From an uncultured Phascolarctobacterium sp. (GTDB lineage Bacteria > Bacillota > Negativicutes > Acidaminococcales > Acidaminococcaceae): DNA of 17,447 nucleotides. Position numbers and translations under genes: made by a program. Where the stretch lies: positions 1 to 17,447 of the forward strand of contig URVO01000010.1 of NCBI GenBank assembly GCA_900551335.1. The letters run 5' to 3'. How positions within the stretch are numbered: position 1 is the first letter of the stretch; each line of letters begins with the position of its first letter. The notes beneath the pieces are model-generated. The model searched no databases. It was not told the origin of the DNA and saw nothing but the letters and a program-made list of their open reading frames with translations. Positions 16,093-17,447 of this stretch are shown one piece after another.

Positions 16093-16120
16093 GTGAGTAC
16101 CTTCTTTTCTTTCCCTTATA

Positions 16121-16139
16121 AAAATCAACTAAAGATTTT
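16121..16139. promoter_or_regulatory. Inverted repeat at the ilvA transcription start
   Basis: AAAATC (16121-16126) and GATTTT (16134-16139) are perfect 6-base inverted arms around AACTAAA. The predicted ilvA start of transcription (about 16138, minus strand) falls inside it, a typical place for a repressor operator. It could instead form a weak hairpin at the 5' end of the mRNA. Confidence 0.45.
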
Positions 16140-16144
16140 ATCTT

Positions 16145-16173
16145 AGTATAAGCACTTTTCTCTTTGTCGTCAA
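16145..16173 (-). promoter_or_regulatory. SigA-type promoter of ilvA
   Basis: Read on the minus strand, TTGACG (16173-16168) and TATACT (16150-16145) are each one base from consensus with exactly 17 nt between them. It lies 3 nt beyond the stop of the histidine-kinase gene, so ilvA can be transcribed on its own. Confidence 0.85.
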
Positions 16174-16176
16174 GGC

Positions 16177-17447
16177 TCAATCGTCAATGCTGGTGTTTTC
16201 GATAATGAGCTGCAGCTTGAAGCTTTCGTTGTCGAAGCTGACGTTGCAATTGCCCTGATATTTTTCGACAATCAGCCTGATGTTTTCCAGGCCCGTGCCC
16301 GGCTCCTTGAAGTCGCGCTTGGCAGAGTAGAATTTATTATTATAGCGCACGATGTTGCCGCTGTAGGAGTTTTCTATGGAAAGCAGCAGCTGGGAGCCTT
16401 TCTCCTTGATTTTAACCTTGACGAAGCTGTCAGGGTTGGTCAGGAGGCTGCCTTTGACAGCAGTGAAGGCGTTCTCCAGAGCGTTGCCAAGGATGATGGC
16501 AAGGTCGATATCGTTGATGTTGATTTTTTGAAACTGGATATCCGTGGTGAAATCAAAATTATTATCCTGAGCCTGTAGCTGCCAATAGCCAAGCAGGCCG
16601 TCGAGTGTTTCGTTGCCGTAGAGCTTGATGCTCTGGATGCTGTCCGTGTATTTGAGAATGGAACGCAGATTTTGCCCCAGCTTGTCATACTCCTTCTGCT
16701 CATAAAGCTGGTTGAGCATGATGACAAGATGCTTTTGGTCATGACGCAGGCGGCGCGATTTCTGCCATGATTCGATAACAAAATTATAGTAAGGCTTTTC
16801 GTTGCGGCGCAGCACCTCCAGCGAGTTGAGCTTGACAGACATGATTTTGTTTTCGCTTTTTTCCTTCAGCAGCTCCATGACCATGTGGGTGAAGAAGAAG
16901 AGCGGCGTAACGCACAAGAAACGTGTAACGAAAAGGCCCCAGGTGCGCGGCTCTGAAAAGTTACGCATGAGGATGAGGGCCAGCAGGTTGAAGCTCAGAA
17001 TATAGTTGGAGTAGATAATGACTCTGGTGTATTTGGAAGAGCGGAAAATCTGCTTGAATTTTTTTGCTGCATGGTAGAACCATAGGAAATAAGCAGCCTG
17101 ACTGATGCCAAGCACGAGGACGGCGGTGGCGTAGTAAAGGCCAGGCGTTGGCGATACTCTTTCCGAAATCATGGAGAGAGTCTGCAGCACAATCTCAAAG
17201 TTGCCTATCAGCAGTACGCAGAAAATCTTTTTGTCCAGGTTTCCCTTGATGGCGGAAAAATAATAAATTGCGTAAATCAAGTAAGGTCCGAACAGCGTCG
17301 GCAGCTTATCAAAGTTGCGTCCGGTAGCAATAAATATGCCCCATTCCAGCGCCATGATGGCGAAAAAGCCAAGGGCTGTCGCCTTTTTGGAAAAGCGCAG
17401 GTCGTCAAGAAACGGATAATAGCATAGATATGAGCTTGGCGCGACGC
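16177..17447 (-). CDS. GHKL-type sensor histidine kinase, N-terminus outside window
   Basis: A membrane sensor kinase of the AgrC/GHKL kind (HATPase_c_5 type). At least 422 residues are encoded, because the frame stays open from the Met at 17355 through 17447 with no stop, so that Met is probably not the true start. Counted from it, five hydrophobic segments lie at about 22-38, 43-64, 73-95, 111-131 and 139-161; a further one probably begins upstream (KKATALGFFAIMALEW). A helical linker leads to the phosphoacceptor motif RLRHDQKH with His205, then N-box NALENAF (291-297) and G-box GTGLENIR (353-360). The signal sensed is unknown; peptide or citrate-like ligands are known for relatives. No response regulator is in the window; it would have to lie upstream, beyond the edge. 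No terminator separates it from ilvA. Confidence 0.9.
   Translation of the reverse strand, partial: VAPSSYLCYYPFLDDLRFSKKATALGFFAIMALEWGIFIATGRNFDKLPTLFGPYLIYAIYYFSAIKGNLDKKIFCVLLIGNFEIVLQTLSMISERVSPTPGLYYATAVLVLGISQAAYFLWFYHAAKKFKQIFRSSKYTRVIIYSNYILSFNLLALILMRNFSEPRTWGLFVTRFLCVTPLFFFTHMVMELLKEKSENKIMSVKLNSLEVLRRNEKPYYNFVIESWQKSRRLRHDQKHLVIMLNQLYEQKEYDKLGQNLRSILKYTDSIQSIKLYGNETLDGLLGYWQLQAQDNNFDFTTDIQFQKININDIDLAIILGNALENAFTAVKGSLLTNPDSFVKVKIKEKGSQLLLSIENSYSGNIVRYNNKFYSAKRDFKEPGTGLENIRLIVEKYQGNCNVSFDNESFKLQLIIENTSIDD

Noticed and set aside
16093..16128. Upstream ATG for the threonine ammonia-lyase
   Set aside because: The added 12 residues contain the real ribosome site read as protein (basic RERKEG), and the ATG at 16092 has good spacing.

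Overview
This window is a stretch of bacterial chromosome that looks like Bacillota, most likely the Negativicutes/clostridial side. The evidence is the gene order cdaA-cdaR-(FAD protein)-glmM, a glmS ribozyme, an lspA-rluD-pyrR cluster and SigA-type promoters. The genus cannot be fixed from the sequence alone. Coding density is high, GC is moderate (roughly half, by eye), and nothing mobile was seen: no IS, integrase, CRISPR or tRNA.

Plus strand, 1-7003: the tail of thrS and its terminator come first. An extended -10 promoter then drives lepA (ribosomal back-translocase EF4), followed in the same direction by cdaA (c-di-AMP synthase), cdaR (its membrane-anchored YbbR regulator), an uncharacterised FAD-dependent dehydrogenase of the COG2509 type, and glmM (phosphoglucosamine mutase). 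CdaA, CdaR and GlmM are known partners in other Firmicutes, so this operon joins c-di-AMP signalling to cell-wall precursor supply.

7004-9340: a non-coding leader of about 450 nt precedes glmS. It holds a near-consensus promoter, a strong hairpin, a recognisable glmS ribozyme (metabolite-activated self-cleaving RNA) and a further structured stretch not explained by the ribozyme. glmS (GlcN6P synthase) follows and ends in a textbook terminator. GlmS makes GlcN6P, which GlmM converts to GlcN1P, so two consecutive pathway steps sit side by side but on separate transcripts.

9341-12154: an extended -10 promoter drives lspA (signal peptidase II), rluD-type pseudouridine synthase (46-nt overlap with lspA), pyrR and a LUD-domain protein with a C-terminal cysteine cluster, ending at a strong terminator. 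12155-14880: deoB (phosphopentomutase) and a uridine phosphorylase form a nucleoside-salvage pair. A small secreted protein of unknown function follows, and then a bidirectional terminator.

Minus strand, 14878-17447: ilvA/tdcB-type threonine ammonia-lyase with an ACT domain has its own promoter immediately downstream of a GHKL-type sensor histidine kinase. The kinase gene is open to the window edge, so its N-terminus is missing.

Most genes are ordinary housekeeping genes. The most interesting material is non-coding: the multi-part glmS leader, a 10-nt word repeated just after two neighbouring stop codons, and an inverted repeat at the predicted ilvA start site. I found no convincing undescribed defence or mobile system.
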